DNA of 64,000 nt from Bactericera cockerelli (GCA_024516035.1 CM044961.1:8298873-8362872); one strand, 5' to 3'. Counted from the stretch's first letter, positions 51,165 to 63,832 are shown. Made by a program: numbers and translations. The notes: a model not told the origin generated them from the letters alone.

Positions 51165-51292
51165 TTTCTATTTGTGTAAATCAATTTTGTGATATCACAA
51201 CTACTCAAATCTACGCTGACCTGAGACTTGAACCACTGACATTCAGGTTAAAAGTCCGCCGCTTTACCGATCAAGCTACTGAAGTCGGTTCC
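51165..51292 (-). mobile_element. SINE-A copy, minus
   Basis: TTTGTGTAAATCAATTTTGT, GTGATATCACAACTACTCAA, GAGACTTGAACCACTGAC, AAGCTACTGAAGTCGGT. Confidence 0.75.
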
Positions 51293-51384
51293 GTTATTTT
51301 ATCAAGAAAATGGCGAAGGAGCTGACAACGTTCGTTAATAATAGATATCCTATAGATACTAATAAATTTTATTGTAAATTTCAC

Positions 51385-51560
51385 ATATATGCCAAAATTA
51401 CCCAAATTCATCCTCCTATGTCTTTGTACCATCCTAGGGTTAGAATTCCTCTCAAGAAATGGAAAATTTCGCAGATATGCCAAATTTACCCAAATTCCTC
51501 CGCCTTTTTCTTTGCAACATCCTAGGGTTGGAATTTCTCTCAAGAAATGGAAATTCGAAG
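51385..51560. repeat. ~90-bp tandem duplication
   Basis: ATGCCAAAATTACCCAAATT at 51390 recurs as ATGCCAAATTTACCCAAATT at 51477; both end CATCCTAGGGTTRGAATT and TCTCAAGAAATGGAAA. Confidence 0.7.
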
Positions 51561-51597
51561 AAAAAAAAAATGAAACAAAAGAACTGTGAGATAGTAA

Positions 51598-51910
51598 ATC
51601 TTCTTTATTTAACTTCCTCCTCCTCCTTCCCCTCCCCCTCCTCCCCCACTCTTTTCTCTGAAAAGAAGAAAGGGTAGATTACAGTGCGATATATTTATTT
51701 ACTTGCAATAATATAGAAAATAAAGCGACGGCCCTAATGGAAGAAAACGCTATTAGAGTGTTTTTCTCTCTTCTATAAAGAACGGAGAAAATAACTCCCG
51801 AGAAGGGGGAAGAGGAGGAGGGGGGGGGAGAGAGAAAGGGGATTGGGGGGATGGAAAGAGAGGGCGGGGGGGGGGAGCGGAAGAGGAGGTGGGAGGAAGG
51901 AAGAATTCTG
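51598..51910. repeat. CT-rich and GA-rich low complexity
   Basis: Pyrimidine block 51610-51660, purine block 51790-51910 with G runs. No gene. Confidence 0.6.
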
Positions 51911-51995
51911 CAAAAGAAAAAGAATGAAGCGAGCGCGGGAAGTTTCCTGAATCCCGAAATACAGGATGTTCTAGTGGGAGTAGTTCTTATCATTC

Positions 51996-52205
51996 TGTCC
52001 CGGTAGCTCAGTGGTAAAGGCGGCACTCTGTGAATCCAGAGTTTTCAGAGGTCGTGGGTTCGAAACCCAACCGGGACATGACAAGTTATCCTCCCATTTG
52101 GAATTTTTACCACTTAATATGTCTTGGGTTTGCTGCTGGAATAATGGGACTTTGGTAGTCTTAATCGGGCAGTATAAATAAGGCGATATTATTATTATTA
52201 TTATC
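51996..52205 (+). mobile_element. SINE-C, full copy
   Basis: GTCCCGGTAGCTCAGTGGTA, AAGGCGGCACTCTGTGAATC, GGGTTCGAAACCCAACCGGG, TGCTGGAATAATGGGAC, tail of ATT repeats. Confidence 0.82.
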
Positions 52206-52367
52206 ATTCCACCAGTTTTCCCATTAATAAACTGCCTTAAAGGTTCAATTTTTTATTTATTTTTTTCCGATGAATATGCCATGAGGTAATTGATTTTCCT
52301 TACTGACGTCTACGAATGGGACTTGAGCAGTAGCAGTAATAATAATAATAATAATAAAAGACCCTGG

Positions 52368-52500
52368 GGGCCGAATTATGAAACAGGATTCTATTCAAGA
52401 TAACCTGGACCAGACCATCGCTCACAAGTCGGAGTTTCAACCAATCACAGCGGACTATAGCCCGACTTGAGGAACAGACTAGCTAAATTAAACTGCCATG
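52368..52500. mobile_element. MITE-4 copy
   Basis: GGGCCGAATTATGAAACAGG, ATTCTATTCAAGATAACCTG, GTTTCAACCAATCACAGCGG, CTAGCTAAATTAAACTG. Confidence 0.6.
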
Positions 52501-53457
52501 TGTCCAATAAGGACTATGGAGTACTGAGTACCATTAAACAGCTGTTTTCGGTGCCATTATTTAGTGGTCAAAGCCTCAAAAAAATTTCGGCTCTTTACTT
52601 TAAATGCGGAGGCCTAACGTAGATTCGCGAGGATAATTGGGGTGGTTGTAGATTGAGGAACGATCACTGGTGGCATTACGAGATTGATATTGGAATATGA
52701 TGGTTGGTTGGATGTATGATGCATTAACATTATTAGTTCTCGTAATGTCGAAGGCGACTCGATGCTACCCACTAAAAATTGTGACATAACAAGCTCTTTC
52801 TCTCCTCTCTCTCTCTCACACACACACTCTCACTCTCACTCTCTCTCTCTCTCATTCTTTATAAGTATCTGAGATCAGGTTCATCAGGTAATTGTATTAA
52901 GTTTTAGATAGGTAAAAACGCACTGAATCAAGTTTCCAAAGTAAGAAGTTCCACCCTGTACATTTCTTTCCAAGAAAAGAAAAAAAGTAATTGTTTTTCC
53001 CCTCCTCGCTTCCTCGGATATATTACGAGAAAAAAAGCCATTACATTCGCAACATTAAGCTGGCATAATATTTATTTTATTCTAAAGAAAGGAAAAAAAA
53101 TAAATATATTCTATTCAAAGTTCGTACAACATTTCCTTGCGAAAAACTTTTAAGCAGGGATTTTAAAATTCAAAGCTATGTTCGAAGGGGCGGGACATTG
53201 TAACGCTGGCAGTGTAATAAAAACGATTTAGGGAATCGTTTCAGACATTATATTGAGACCGAAAGTTTGGCTATTCTTTGTTTTCTTTGTCTCTGGTCGA
53301 GGAGAAGATGTGGATGTCAGAAGTCATGGAAGATGGAGGGTACAGTTGCCTCCCTAAAATTGCTGACATAGGATGGAAAAGACTTTGCTTCTATTATAGT
53401 CCTTGTGTATGTACAGTTGTACAGTCATACTTCTGAAATACACGAGTAATGAAAATA
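52501..53457. other. Spacer, nothing recognised
   Basis: A SINE-D tail fragment (CTACCCACTAAAAATTGTGA) at 52752-52790 and CT/CA repeats at 52795-52860. Confidence 0.4.
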
Positions 53458-53628
53458 ATGATAATATCGCCCATTATTCCAGCAGTAAGCCCAATACATA
53501 TTATTATGTGGTAAAAATCCCAAATGGGAGGATAACTTGTCATGTTCCGGTTGGGTTTCGAACCCACGACCTCTGGAATTTCTTGATTCACAGAATGCCG
53601 CCTTTACCACTGAGCTACCGGGACAAAA
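53458..53628 (-). mobile_element. SINE-C, minus, full copy
   Basis: CCCATTATTCCAGCAGTAAG, AAATGGGAGGATAACTTGTC, GGTTTCGAACCCACGACCTC, CACTGAGCTACCGGGAC. Confidence 0.82.
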
Positions 53629-55029
53629 AAAATATGTATAGAATTGAAAATATAGGGTTTCTAGAAAACATTTTCACAGGCCCCTAATGTGAATCAACAC
53701 CTGTGTTTGGAACAATATGTAAATTATTGCAAAAGCTAAATCACAACAACAATATATTTTTGGGTGTACATGAAAAAAGACTGAGTTCAACAACTTTACA
53801 ATCCTTCATGAATTGAAAATCATTTCACAGAGATTTTTTTTTTAACCCATTGATTATGAGTCCAAATATATTTTTACCATCACCTATTTCTTCAACATTT
53901 TTATACTAAATTTCTATACAAATAGATGTATCTGCACTATGCAGAAATAATACATAATATGAATGAGTAAAGATTGAGAAAAAAAAATGTAATACTGGAA
54001 CAATGTCACAAAAGATCTATCTAAGGTCGCAGTAACAAAGAGCTTTCGTAGCCGATAGCCCTACATTTACGAATACCAATACCAATGTTTATTTTCTTTT
54101 ATACTGGAACGATTTACTCATGACTTAATGTTAGATATTTGAGACACTTTTTGAAGATTTATTTAAAAACATACTTATTGTAGTATTAGTATGAAACATA
54201 ATAGTAAGATTTTTTAATTCTGTGCTTATATATATTATGCAAGTCTGTATAATATACTATTTAGTTTAAAATATCTTTAAAAATGTTGTTAAATCAGCCC
54301 TCAGCACGCCTCAATGCCTCTTACAGACTATATCCACATTCTAATCACCTCCATAACTATAATGCAACTACCTGTTTCACCTGACAGCAAAGCACTACTG
54401 CCATAAAGCACGGAACACGCCATGAAAATACGATAATTACTAGAAAATCTCCAACTGAGACGCTCAGAATACATGTCGTGGAAGGAATTATTGCCCATCG
54501 TTCATTTTTATGGGCTGGGCCATTGTCATATATAGCCCATCTACAAGATGCCTGCATACCCCCTGGGGATTAGAAGAGGGCGCTCATGAATATTAGATGT
54601 CCGATGCCATCTTAGGTAGATAAATAGAGACATTGTACATGCATAAACTACACTTTTTTTTCTCCTAGATGTAGACTGGAAAATTATGATATCACGCTAC
54701 GCTCTAGAGCGCCTTGGAAAACAAGTAATTATACTAGCATGTGTTAGTAGAAATAGAATTGTAAATTGGTTTAGCTGCTTTAAATACAGTATGGGTGAAT
54801 TTACGTCTAATGTGTAATGAATAGTGTAGTGTATAGCTATATAATCAGGTAGGTTATACTCTTTAGATTTTAGGTGATAGAGATGATTTAGGAATCATAA
54901 AAATGGTAATTATACAGCATCTTTTCTTCCTGTAGTCACTGGAATATTACTCATGTGTCATGTCATAAAAAACAATACTTTCTATACCTTAAAGAAAAAA
55001 GAAAGTAATATTCTTCAGTCAATTACTTT
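53629..55029. other. AT-rich spacer
   Basis: No gene. 54965-55030 carries the AAAACAATACTTTCTATACC short repeat also at 14417 and 24750. Confidence 0.35.
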
Positions 55030-55138
55030 CTTATTCTTATGATCATGTGGTCACAAACTCAAATTAATGATGGAATTCATGTCCTGGGTGGGATTCGAAA
55101 CAAAGGATCCCTACGCTACCTGGATTACCAGACTTAAC
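55030..55138 (-). mobile_element. SINE-E fragment, minus
   Basis: ATGTGGTCACAAACTCAAAT, TCCTGGGTGGGATTCGAAAC, CGCTACCTGGATTACCAGAC. Confidence 0.65.
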
Positions 55139-55745
<607 letters not shown>

Positions 55746-56151
55746 TAAACTTCCTAAGCTCACGCCATATGTGCCCAAATCGTCTCTATTCTTCATATCT
55801 TCAAGACACTTAAGTGCTCTCAAAGACATGTTTCTCTTAAAGACACACATGATGCACATAAAAAATTGCTGTTACAACTCCCCCCACTCTTAGAAAGCTT
55901 AACTGTTATAACCATCCTCGCCTGAGAAGAGAAAGCACCCCAAAAAGAGACGGCTTAAATGCTCTGGCTGTTATTAAAAGACAAAACATGGAACATTATG
56001 TAAGATGTATGTATATTGTATATACCTAATAATATTATTTTGTATGAAAAATATTCTCTTGAATAATAAGAGTATACAATTATTTATATATATAAAAAAA
56101 TAAGATGTACAATATTTCTAATGAAAAATATCATCTTGGTACAATTACCAT

Positions 56152-56378
56152 GATGCACTGGTATAGTCGAGTGGTTAACGCGCTAGTCTGGTAATTGGTA
56201 ATCCAGGGAACCGTACGTAGGGATCCGTTGATTCGAATCCCATCCCCTGCATGAATTTTTTCTCTTTTGAGTTTGTGACCACATGATAATAGGACTCTGA
56301 GGGTTAGGTGGTAGAACATGTGCTTTGAACATCAACTCGCCTGGTCAGCCTGGTGGTTACCTTAAACTAAAGAGTTCT
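56152..56378 (+). mobile_element. SINE-E, plus copy
   Basis: GCACTGGTATAGTCGAGTGG, TTAACGCGCTAGTCTGGTAA, GATTCGAATCCCATCCC, GGACTCTGAGGGTTAGGTGG, ACTAAAGAGTT. Confidence 0.75.
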
Positions 56379-56784
56379 AACAATTTCCATTACTATTATT
56401 GAAAATAATAAAAAGAGAGATTCCATAAATATACAGTCATATAGTTTATTTTTAATTATTAAAAATAATAAGATAGAAGAAATAATTATACAAGAGTTTA
56501 CATTAATTTTAACATCAGCATTAAATGCACGCATAATATATGAACCTAAAATATACAGCATCTTTTATTCCCATTCCATAGATGAGAGAAAGAGAGAGAG
56601 ACATAAATACTTAAATTAAGACATAAAAGCTCATAAACATTCATTAGAAGTAATTAGAAGGGTCATAAATTGATGAGGAGGAGAGAGAGAGAGAGATACT
56701 CGTACCTACCTATTATATTAGGTTTTTAAGGAGAGCTCCAAAGAGAGTTCCAGTATAGATAAGGACATCATCAGTGGAGGATGC
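56379..56784. other. AT-rich spacer
   Basis: Small inverted AATAATTA repeats and GA runs at 56588 and 56683; nothing coding. Confidence 0.35.
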
Positions 56785-57010
56785 GATAATATTTAAGTGT
56801 TAACATATTGCGATGAATGCAACTGTTCTCGTTGGATCACCGAAGATAAGCAAACACGTTCAGCGAGGTGAAGTCTTCGTGATGCTCCGGCTCAACCCAG
56901 GCTGGGTGAGGTTGGCTAGCAGGTTTATGAGTTTCCTGCGAATGGAGAGATGACACCCCCGTTGTGATATAACCATGCAGTTGAAAGCGCCGTTATATCC
57001 AAGTAAAAAA
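56785..57010 (+). mobile_element. 5S-derived SINE-F copy
   Basis: GCGATGAATGCAACTGTTCT, CGTTGGATCACCGAAGATAA, GTTCAGCGAGGTGAAGTCTT, CAACCCAGGCTGGGTGAGG, ACACCCCCGTTGTGATATAA. Confidence 0.72.
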
Positions 57011-57831
57011 AAAATCGAAGCAAAAAAATGTTTTTTTTTACAAAAACGAACCACAATTCTAATATCTAATATTAGAAAATTCTAATAAAAAATCTTTCGA
57101 TTTCTAATATTAGAAAATTCTCGGAATTCATAACAAGGAATTTCCACCTAAATCCAGTTCCGCTCTACGCCCCTATATGTAAGGTGACTCATTCTCCAAA
57201 GTCCACAGTCTGGGTGGTCCACAAGTGTCCAGCGTTTAACAATCCGAGAGTTCGACTTCTCTTTTCAACAAGAGTGATTTAACAGACCATTAACTACCGG
57301 CTGGCAAACCTAAGCATATTACTGATAAAATTTGCAATTAAGTATCAATTGGCAACCCTCAGCAAGCATTAATTTTGATGATAAAATTATTGCAAAATAT
57401 ATTAATAAATTTTCCAACATGTATGTTTAGACCTAACGCACTATGTCCGCTATACTTTTGCATAAACCGAGCTATATTGGCAACCGTGAATGTGCTTTTT
57501 ATTTTATATGCCTTAATTGATAATTATGGTAATGCAGTCTTAATGAGTTTATTATAATGTAAATATTATCTATATAAATATAAGGTTGTTAGATATGAAA
57601 TAGATGCTACCTATTATAAGGTACCGGTTTTATAAGACAATTAAGACATCATCAACTATCTACTCAGGTAATGTATAAAATCATGTACTTTACGAATATG
57701 TTTATAATTATGTAATAGATAATTAGGAAATTGAGCATTTTGTCTCAACATTCCTCACTATAATATGTGAGTGAAGACATTTTTTAGTCTCATTCTTGCA
57801 GGATGTATTGTATATATGTTCGTCATATTAC
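57011..57831. other. AT-rich spacer
   Basis: Mirrored TTCTAATATTAGAAAATTCT segments at 57055-57125. No gene recognised. Confidence 0.35.
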
Positions 57832-58080
57832 AACCAACCTCGCGGTAGCTTCATCGAACTGGCCGCGGACTGGTAACCTGGAGGTCGGTAGTTCGAGTCC
57901 CGAGTATGGCAAATATTTAAATGGGAAGTATTGTGTCACTTCTCGCCCATCAGAGGGGAGGCATTCAAGGGGATGGGCAGCCTACAACAGAGACCACAAG
58001 TCTACAGTAGCTCCTGTTTCATGGCTACGAGAAAAAAAAACGGCTGTGAAACACTCATCTTTAAAAAAAAACTCTTCCAT
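57832..58080 (+). mobile_element. Chimeric SINE: SINE-A head, SINE-B body
   Basis: ACCTCGCGGTAGCTTCATCG, GGAGGTCGGTAGTTCGAGTC, then directly AAATGGGAAGTATTGTGTCA, CTTCTCGCCCATCAGAGGG, GGCTGTGAAACACTCATC of SINE-B. Confidence 0.7.
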
Positions 58081-58476
58081 ATTTTAAATATGTATTTATA
58101 AACCATCATCCAAAAAAAAAGAAAAAAAAAAGAGTCTGGGTGACATTATGAATATGTTACAAGCTGGTGGCGCAACCAATTTAAATAAATAATCAGAGAG
58201 AGAGAGAGAGAGAGAGAGATAGGGGCAATCTTCATATATTTAGCGTCCATAAATTCGTTTTATAGCGGGGATAAATCTTGTTTATGGCGTGTGTAAGTGC
58301 CTTTATGACTTCATCTACTTTTATTTTCATATACATAATAGGAAGATGTAGTCGCTTCATGTACAGGGTGGCATTGATTTTCTGGAAGTTTTACTGAAAC
58401 AGGTCCAAGTTATGTGACACTAAGGCCTATCAATTAGAGGAAAAAATATTACTGAAGCAAGTCTAGGACTAAATTA

Positions 58477-58790
58477 TTGAGCGCACGAATAGCTCAGTGG
58501 GTAAGTACTCGCTTGCCATGCGGAGGGTCCAGGGTTTGAACTCCCCCAAATTTTGAATACAAAAAATTGTATTCAAAATTTTGTTACGGTTGTTTGTAAG
58601 GGATACCTTCCGGTGCGTTCGTGTTGACCCAGCACCTATAAATGGGAAGTACTGTGTCACTTCTCGGCCATCAGAGGTGAGGCATACTACGGGATGGGCA
58701 GGCTACAACTCAGACCACAAGCGTCTACAGTAGCTCCTGTTTGATGGCTATAAAATAAAAAAGGCTGTGAAATACTCATCTTAAAAAAAA
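58477..58790 (+). mobile_element. SINE-B, full copy
   Basis: GCGCACGAATAGCTCAGTGG, GTAAGTACTCGCTTGCCATG, body as elsewhere, AAGGCTGTGAAATACTCATC and A tail. Confidence 0.8.
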
Positions 58791-59254
58791 ATGTAAAATA
58801 AACTGATCAATTCTTATCCGTCCTGGAGCACCTATATTATGTACCTAGAGAAGTGCTAAATCCCAAAGGTTACTCTTGTGCATCAGTAATTATTATATTG
58901 TGATTTGTAACCAAATTCCAATGTCAAAAACAAAAATAATATGAGACCCTCGATCATGATAGTATATGCCAAAAACTTACACATCTAAAAGGCAAAAGTT
59001 ATTATGATTTTCATATTTTCTCTTTTTTTTCAGCTTGGTATTTTGAAGTTATAAAAAAATATGATCAAATAACCAGACACCCTGAATAAATGTATAGGTG
59101 TATAATATATGGAGTATTCTGAATTAATGTATATTCAGTGTAACTTCTATTCTACGTAGGCTGAGAGCACACTATTTATTGGGAGTTTTTTTGTCCAGAA
59201 TTGAGGGAGGTTCCCAAAACTACCTATTAAAAAATCATTCGGAAAATCGATTTC
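58791..59254. other. AT-rich spacer
   Basis: No gene or named repeat. Confidence 0.35.
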
Positions 59255-59405
59255 TATAGGTGGCGTCATCGTGAACGATGGTATAGCCAGAGAGTGGAGG
59301 ATTTACTCAGCACTTCTACCACTGTCTTTACAAGAATGCTAATAATTGACAAGTCCCCCAGAGCCAACCCAATGCTGTTCTACTCCCTGTTTATAGTCCC
59401 CCGCC
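59255..59405 (-). repeat. Dispersed element with GTGAACGATGG core, reversed
   Basis: TGGCGTCATCGTGAACGATG, AATAATTGACAAGTCCCCC, CCCTGTTTATAGTCCCC: reverse of 61765-62012. Confidence 0.65.
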
Positions 59406-59634
59406 ACATTTCCACAGGTTTTTTTTTTTCACAAATGAGGCTTAAAACAACATATAAAAAATCACACCGATAATCCATTTCTAACAGGCATTTTTTGCCT
59501 TCTCAAAAATATATTTAGAAAAGTTGAGTTGTAGCAGCACTCAAGCTGCCACTTGGACAAAATTCTCAACACCACCGAAGAGTCCGAACTACGAAGACTG
59601 AAAGACATCCACAATCGAATTAAAAAATTCTAAT

Positions 59635-59755
59635 GCTAAAGTTAAGCAACGTCCAGCGAGGTTAAGACTCCATGGGTAACACTTAGACAACTCATGTGGT
59701 TGCACACTCGTGATGCTGGCTATTTCTAGCTCAGCCTTGTCAGGGCAAAGCAGCG
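59635..59755 (+). mobile_element. 5S-derived SINE-F, decayed plus copy
   Basis: GCTAAAGTTAAGCAACGTCC, AGCGAGGTTAAGACTCC, CGTGATGCTGGCTATTTC, CTCAGCCTTG. Confidence 0.5.
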
Positions 59756-61640
59756 AGGCGACTTCAACTGTAATATTGTCATATACAGGGTGTCCCACCA
59801 AACTTGGACACCTCAAATTACTCGGCCCCTGCAAGAGTTTTTGAAAAATAAAAAAATCTAGGGTACATGTGCTAATTATGCGGTTTCAATTATGAAATTA
59901 TTTTTATACAGGGTGGTTCAAAAGTCAGAAATTGAGATGTCAACTTTCAATTTTTAAATGGATCGACCTGAATTTTATTTGATAACTTTACTTATAAATG
60001 ACTCTTGAGTACTTTTTTAAACAAAAATATTACATACAGGGTGGTTTTTTTTCGACCAATTTTTTTTCTAAATCTTGAATAACTCAAGTTCGGTTAATTT
60101 TTTCGATAACAAGAAGAGAATGTTTTTGTGTAATGAATACACGCACTTTCAATTGGCATCAAAATTTTTTATACAGGGTGGTTCACAAGTGAAATAATGA
60201 CTTGATTTTTTTTAAAACCGAGTTTTTTTAATTTTTTATTTAGGATTAATCATTCTCGTCTAATTTTACACATTTTTCGTTAGTCATATCGAAAAACAAA
60301 ACTAAAGTGTTGTACAGGGTGAGACATAATTTTTTTGTAACACCCTGTATATGGGCAGTCAAAGAGACGCAAAATTAAATATAAAGACTAAATATGCAAG
60401 AAAAACTTTGATTTTTAATTTAACTAAAAAGTTATGGTGTTTTAACTAATATTGTCGCATGGACCACCCTGTAGATATTTTCTTAAACCATCATATGAGT
60501 AGTCAAAACTGTCTAAAATTCAACGAGGAGTCCAAATCTGAAAGAAAAAAAATGAACTCAAAAAGCCATGCTCAATTTTGTGTCTACACCTACCTAATTT
60601 TTATTTCAAGTTTTAAAATCATTCAGTGTGGACACCAAATTGAAAATGGCTTCAAATTCGTGTTTTTTACTTGTTTTTCCCACATGATTCGAAGTGTTCG
60701 TTGAATTTTATACAACTTAGAGTACCTACATGATAGTTTAAGAAAATATCTACAGGGTGGTCCATGCGACAATATTAGTTAAAACACCATAACTTTTTAG
60801 TTAAATTAAAAATCAAAGTTTTTCTTGCATATTTAGTCTTTATATTTAATTTTGCGTCTCTTTGACTGCCCATATACAGGGTGTTACAAAAAAATTATGT
60901 CTCACCCTGTACAACACTTTAGTTTTGTTTTTCGATATGACTAACGAAAAATGTGTAAAATTAGACGAGAATGATTAATCCTAAATAAAAAATTAAAAAA
61001 ACTCGGTTTTAAAAAAAATCAAGTCATTATTTCACTTGTGAACCACCCTGTATAAAAAATTTTGATGCCAATTGAAAGTGCGTGTATCCATTACACAAAA
61101 ACATTCTCTTCTTGTTATCGAAAAAATTAACCGAACTTGAGTTATTCAAGATTTAGAAAAAAAATTGGTCGAAAAAAAACCACCCTGTATGTAAAATTTT
61201 TGTTTAAAAAAGTACTCAAGAGTCATTTAGAAGTAAAATTATCAAATAAAATTCAGGTCGATCTATTTAAAAATCGAAAGTTGACATCTCAATTTCTGAC
61301 TTTTGAACCACCCTGTATAAAAATAATTTCATAATTGAAACCGCATAATTAGCACATGTACCCTAGATTTTTTTATTTTTCAAAAACTCTTGCAGGGGCC
61401 GAGTAATTTGAGGTGTCCAAGTTTGGTGGGACACCCTGTATATATCCCGAGACGGGGGCTTAATCCTCCATTCAACCAGCTACTCAAATTAAACTCACCC
61501 AGCCTGAGTGGGGCCGGCAATAGCCAGCTTCACGAGAATTTAAATTTGAATGATCACCCTTCCACTTCCTAACCTCGCAGGACGTTGCACTTCAGTGACG
61601 GAACGCGAGTTGGTGTATTCAACGTTCCATCGACACTGCG
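59752..61640 (-). mobile_element. 5S-derived SINE-F (minus), interrupted by the palindrome
   Basis: The left piece GCGACTTCAACTGTAATATT ends at GTCATA; the right piece resumes at TATCCCGAGACGGGGGC and runs through CTCACCCAGCCTGAG, AACCTCGCAGGACGTTGC. Compared with other copies, the join falls inside CATATCACGACGGGGG, so the palindrome inserted into this SINE. Confidence 0.6.
59781..61445. mobile_element. 1.66-kb near-perfect palindrome of TACAGGGTG units
   Basis: Left arm 59781-60497 and right arm 60731-61445 are reverse complements with only scattered mismatches (for example AATGAATACACGC against GCGTGTATCCATT). Outer ends TACAGGGTGTCCCACC / GGTGGGACACCCTGTA with TA at both sides. Inside each arm TACAGGGTG recurs at 59784, 59907, 60035, 60172 and 60313, so the arm is a row of 123-141 bp units. 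The spacer is also partly mirrored. No protein is encoded; the 81-codon frame at 60459-60704 lies in the spacer. Confidence 0.88.
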
Positions 61641-61764
61641 CTGGCTAATACTTCATGGTTTTAGTTTGCGAGTTTTCAGCCAGTGGGGATAAAACTGCCA
61701 TCGCTCATGTTAATATGATTGTTGGCCATTGATATTTCCACCTCTATTTTTTAAACCTGGGAGT

Positions 61765-62012
61765 AGACCAGCCTGGGAGTAGACTATAAACTGGGAGTAG
61801 ACCAGCAGTCTGGCTGGGGGACTATAAACAGGGAGTAGACCAGCAGTCTGGCTGGGGGACTATAAACTAGGAGTGGACCAGCATTGGCTTGGTTCTGGGG
61901 GCCCTTGTCAATTATTAGCCTCCTTGTAAAGAGAGTAGTAGAAGTGCTGAGTCATTCCTTCACTGTCTGGCTACCATCGTTCACGATGACGCCACACTAT
62001 GATATGATGATT
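61765..62012 (+). repeat. 38-bp minisatellite and dispersed element
   Basis: Repeats of GACTATAAACAGGGAGTAG and ACCAGCAGTCTGGCTGGGG, then GGCTTGGTTCTGGGGGCCC, TTGTCAATTATTAGCCTCC and ACCATCGTTCACGATGACGC. Confidence 0.7.
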
Positions 62013-62894
62013 TTTTAAACCAAGCCTGGAAAAGGGCGCGGACGGAGAAAATAACTCACTTTGAATATCCGTGTAGATAGGAGAAAAGACCGGGTAAGAA
62101 GAAGAACTAAACCTCCTAAGTTATGATCAAGAAACAGATATCTTTAATTGGATTGTACGATAGCTTCCAGAATAAAGTCTGTGATTTTTTTTCCTTCTCT
62201 TTTTTTAAGTATAAATTCTTTTTCTTCTGATAGTTTTATGTCTTTAATGTCTTTATTTACCATTACGGTCGTTCTATCTATGTCTCGAATCTTATTAGGT
62301 ATTCTCTTCGTGTTCTGAGCAGAGGTCTTGTATTTCCTTGGGTTTTTTTGTGTGGTTGCTGTGGCATTTATTTATTGTTTTTCGGTGTAAACAGAGGAAT
62401 AATCTTTATCGTGGAACTTGTTCTCTTGTTTTTTGTATTAGGATACACAGGAGATTGAGGATAAATATCAGAGAATTCCTGTGTGTACCCGAGGATAGAA
62501 CCAAGGACCACGGGTTATTCCCTCCAGCGCTGTGTGAGGGTATTATCCTGTAAAAAACCTTTATCAATCTGGCCAGCTCAGCCGGCTGGCCGATTTTTAA
62601 GGAGTTTTTTATTTGGCATTGGTTATTCTCCTTATCATGGGAATTTGCCATACAGCCATGTGGTCGTGTTTATATAGATTGATATTGTATTAAAAATAGT
62701 TCGTTAATTACCCATTATTGATTTTAAGGGGTTAAAAAGTTATTTGTATACAGAAACAAAGTAATGTGATTATTATTCTACCTAAAGAAAAAGATGTTTG
62801 TCAATAATTCACTTGCACTTTTATTTCGAATAGGTAGATCAAAGGTCAAGTTCCTGTTATAATGGCCCTCAATAATATTTACATTTTATCAGTC
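62013..62894. other. Spacer, nothing recognised
   Basis: Small frames at 62338-62677 on both strands show no domain. Confidence 0.35.
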
Positions 62895-62985
62895 AACGAC
62901 CTCAGTAGCTTGAACGATAAGGCGGCGGACTTGTAACCTGGAGGTCTTAGGAGAGGTTCAGGTCCCAAGTTCAGCAAAAATTTAC
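62895..62985 (+). mobile_element. SINE-A head copy
   Basis: ACGACCTCAGTAGCTTGAAC, GATAAGGCGGCGGACTTGTA, AGGTTCAGGTCCC. Confidence 0.65.
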
Positions 62986-63054
62986 ATATGCTGAGAACTT
63001 CTTATAAAACTTATTACCTACATTTTGTCGATAGTTTTATGTTGAGAGCGCAAA

Positions 63055-63315
63055 CAGAGGTAAAATAGTTCTGATTTGAATTATTCAGGACGGGGATTTT
63101 AACCGTCCCTATACATCCCACTTTTCTGTTTATACTGATTTGCTGGAAATTGTACGAGCTACCAACAGTAACCTTACCCAGCCTGGGCTGAGCGGAGATG
63201 ACAGCCTCAAGTGTTCAAGGGAACAGAATCATGTTAGAAAATTCTGCCCAAACCACGATCGAACTCAGGATCTCTGAAGCACGGGCAGTTTTCACAATTG
63301 TTACACTAGGTATGA
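63055..63315 (-). mobile_element. SINE-G copy, minus
   Basis: ACAGTAACCTTACCCAGCCT, TTCAAGGGAACAGAATCATG, CGATCGAACTCAGGATCTCT: reverse of the 29217 copy. Confidence 0.55.
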
Positions 63316-63439
63316 GCAGGTACAGTCAAAAATGCATATTTTCAACACAAACCACATACACAATACACAATAAGATAATATATATGGAAGGTATCCAGAA
63401 CATAGTTAGCTTCTGGGCGAACAAGATTTTTTTTTTCAG

Positions 63440-63612
63440 AGCCAATTTATTTTGTAGCCAGGACACTAGCATGGTCTGTATTGTCTGTATTGTAGCTTAC
63501 CCATCCCGTAGTAGGAATCCTCTCTGATGGGCGAGAAGTGACACAATACTTACCATTCAGGTGGTGAGTGAACATAAGCGCACTGGAAGGTATCCCTTAC
63601 AAACAAATGTAG
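63440..63612 (-). mobile_element. SINE-B body, minus, head lost
   Basis: GTAGCTTACCCATCCCGTAG, TCTCTGATGGGCGAGAAGTG, ACTGGAAGGTATCCCTTACA. Confidence 0.65.
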
Positions 63613-63639
63613 GTAACCACCAATCTTCACTGTCGTCTC

Positions 63640-63832
63640 AGGGCTTCGAATGCACCGTGGATCTCCGAAGTTAGTCCCACAATTGCAGCAGTAAGCCCGA
63701 GACGTATTATTATGTGGCAAAAATCCCAAACGGAAGGATAACTTGTCATGTTGCGGCTGGGTTTCGAACCCACGACCTCTGGAATCTCTGGATTCACAGA
63801 GTGCTGCCTTAACAACTGAGCTACTGGTACAC
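63640..63832 (-). mobile_element. SINE-C, minus, joined to a 5S-like fragment
   Basis: 63648-63675 reads TCGAATGCACCGTGGATCTC, CGAAGTTAG (5S-like head, plus sense), then TCCCACAATTGCAGCAGTAA, GGTTTCGAACCCACGACCTC, CAACTGAGCTACTGGTAC of SINE-C in minus sense. Confidence 0.6.

Noticed and set aside
51996..52075. Genuine tRNA gene (GTAGCTCAGTGG / GGTTCGAAACC)
   Set aside because: Part of a dispersed SINE with a shared 3' body; the acceptor stem and anticodon arm do not close well by eye. The same holds for the other tRNA-like heads. tRNAscan-SE would settle it.
60459..60704. 81-codon gene inside the palindrome
   Set aside because: Spans arm and spacer, Lys/Phe-rich, no domain; the other strand and copies give no support.
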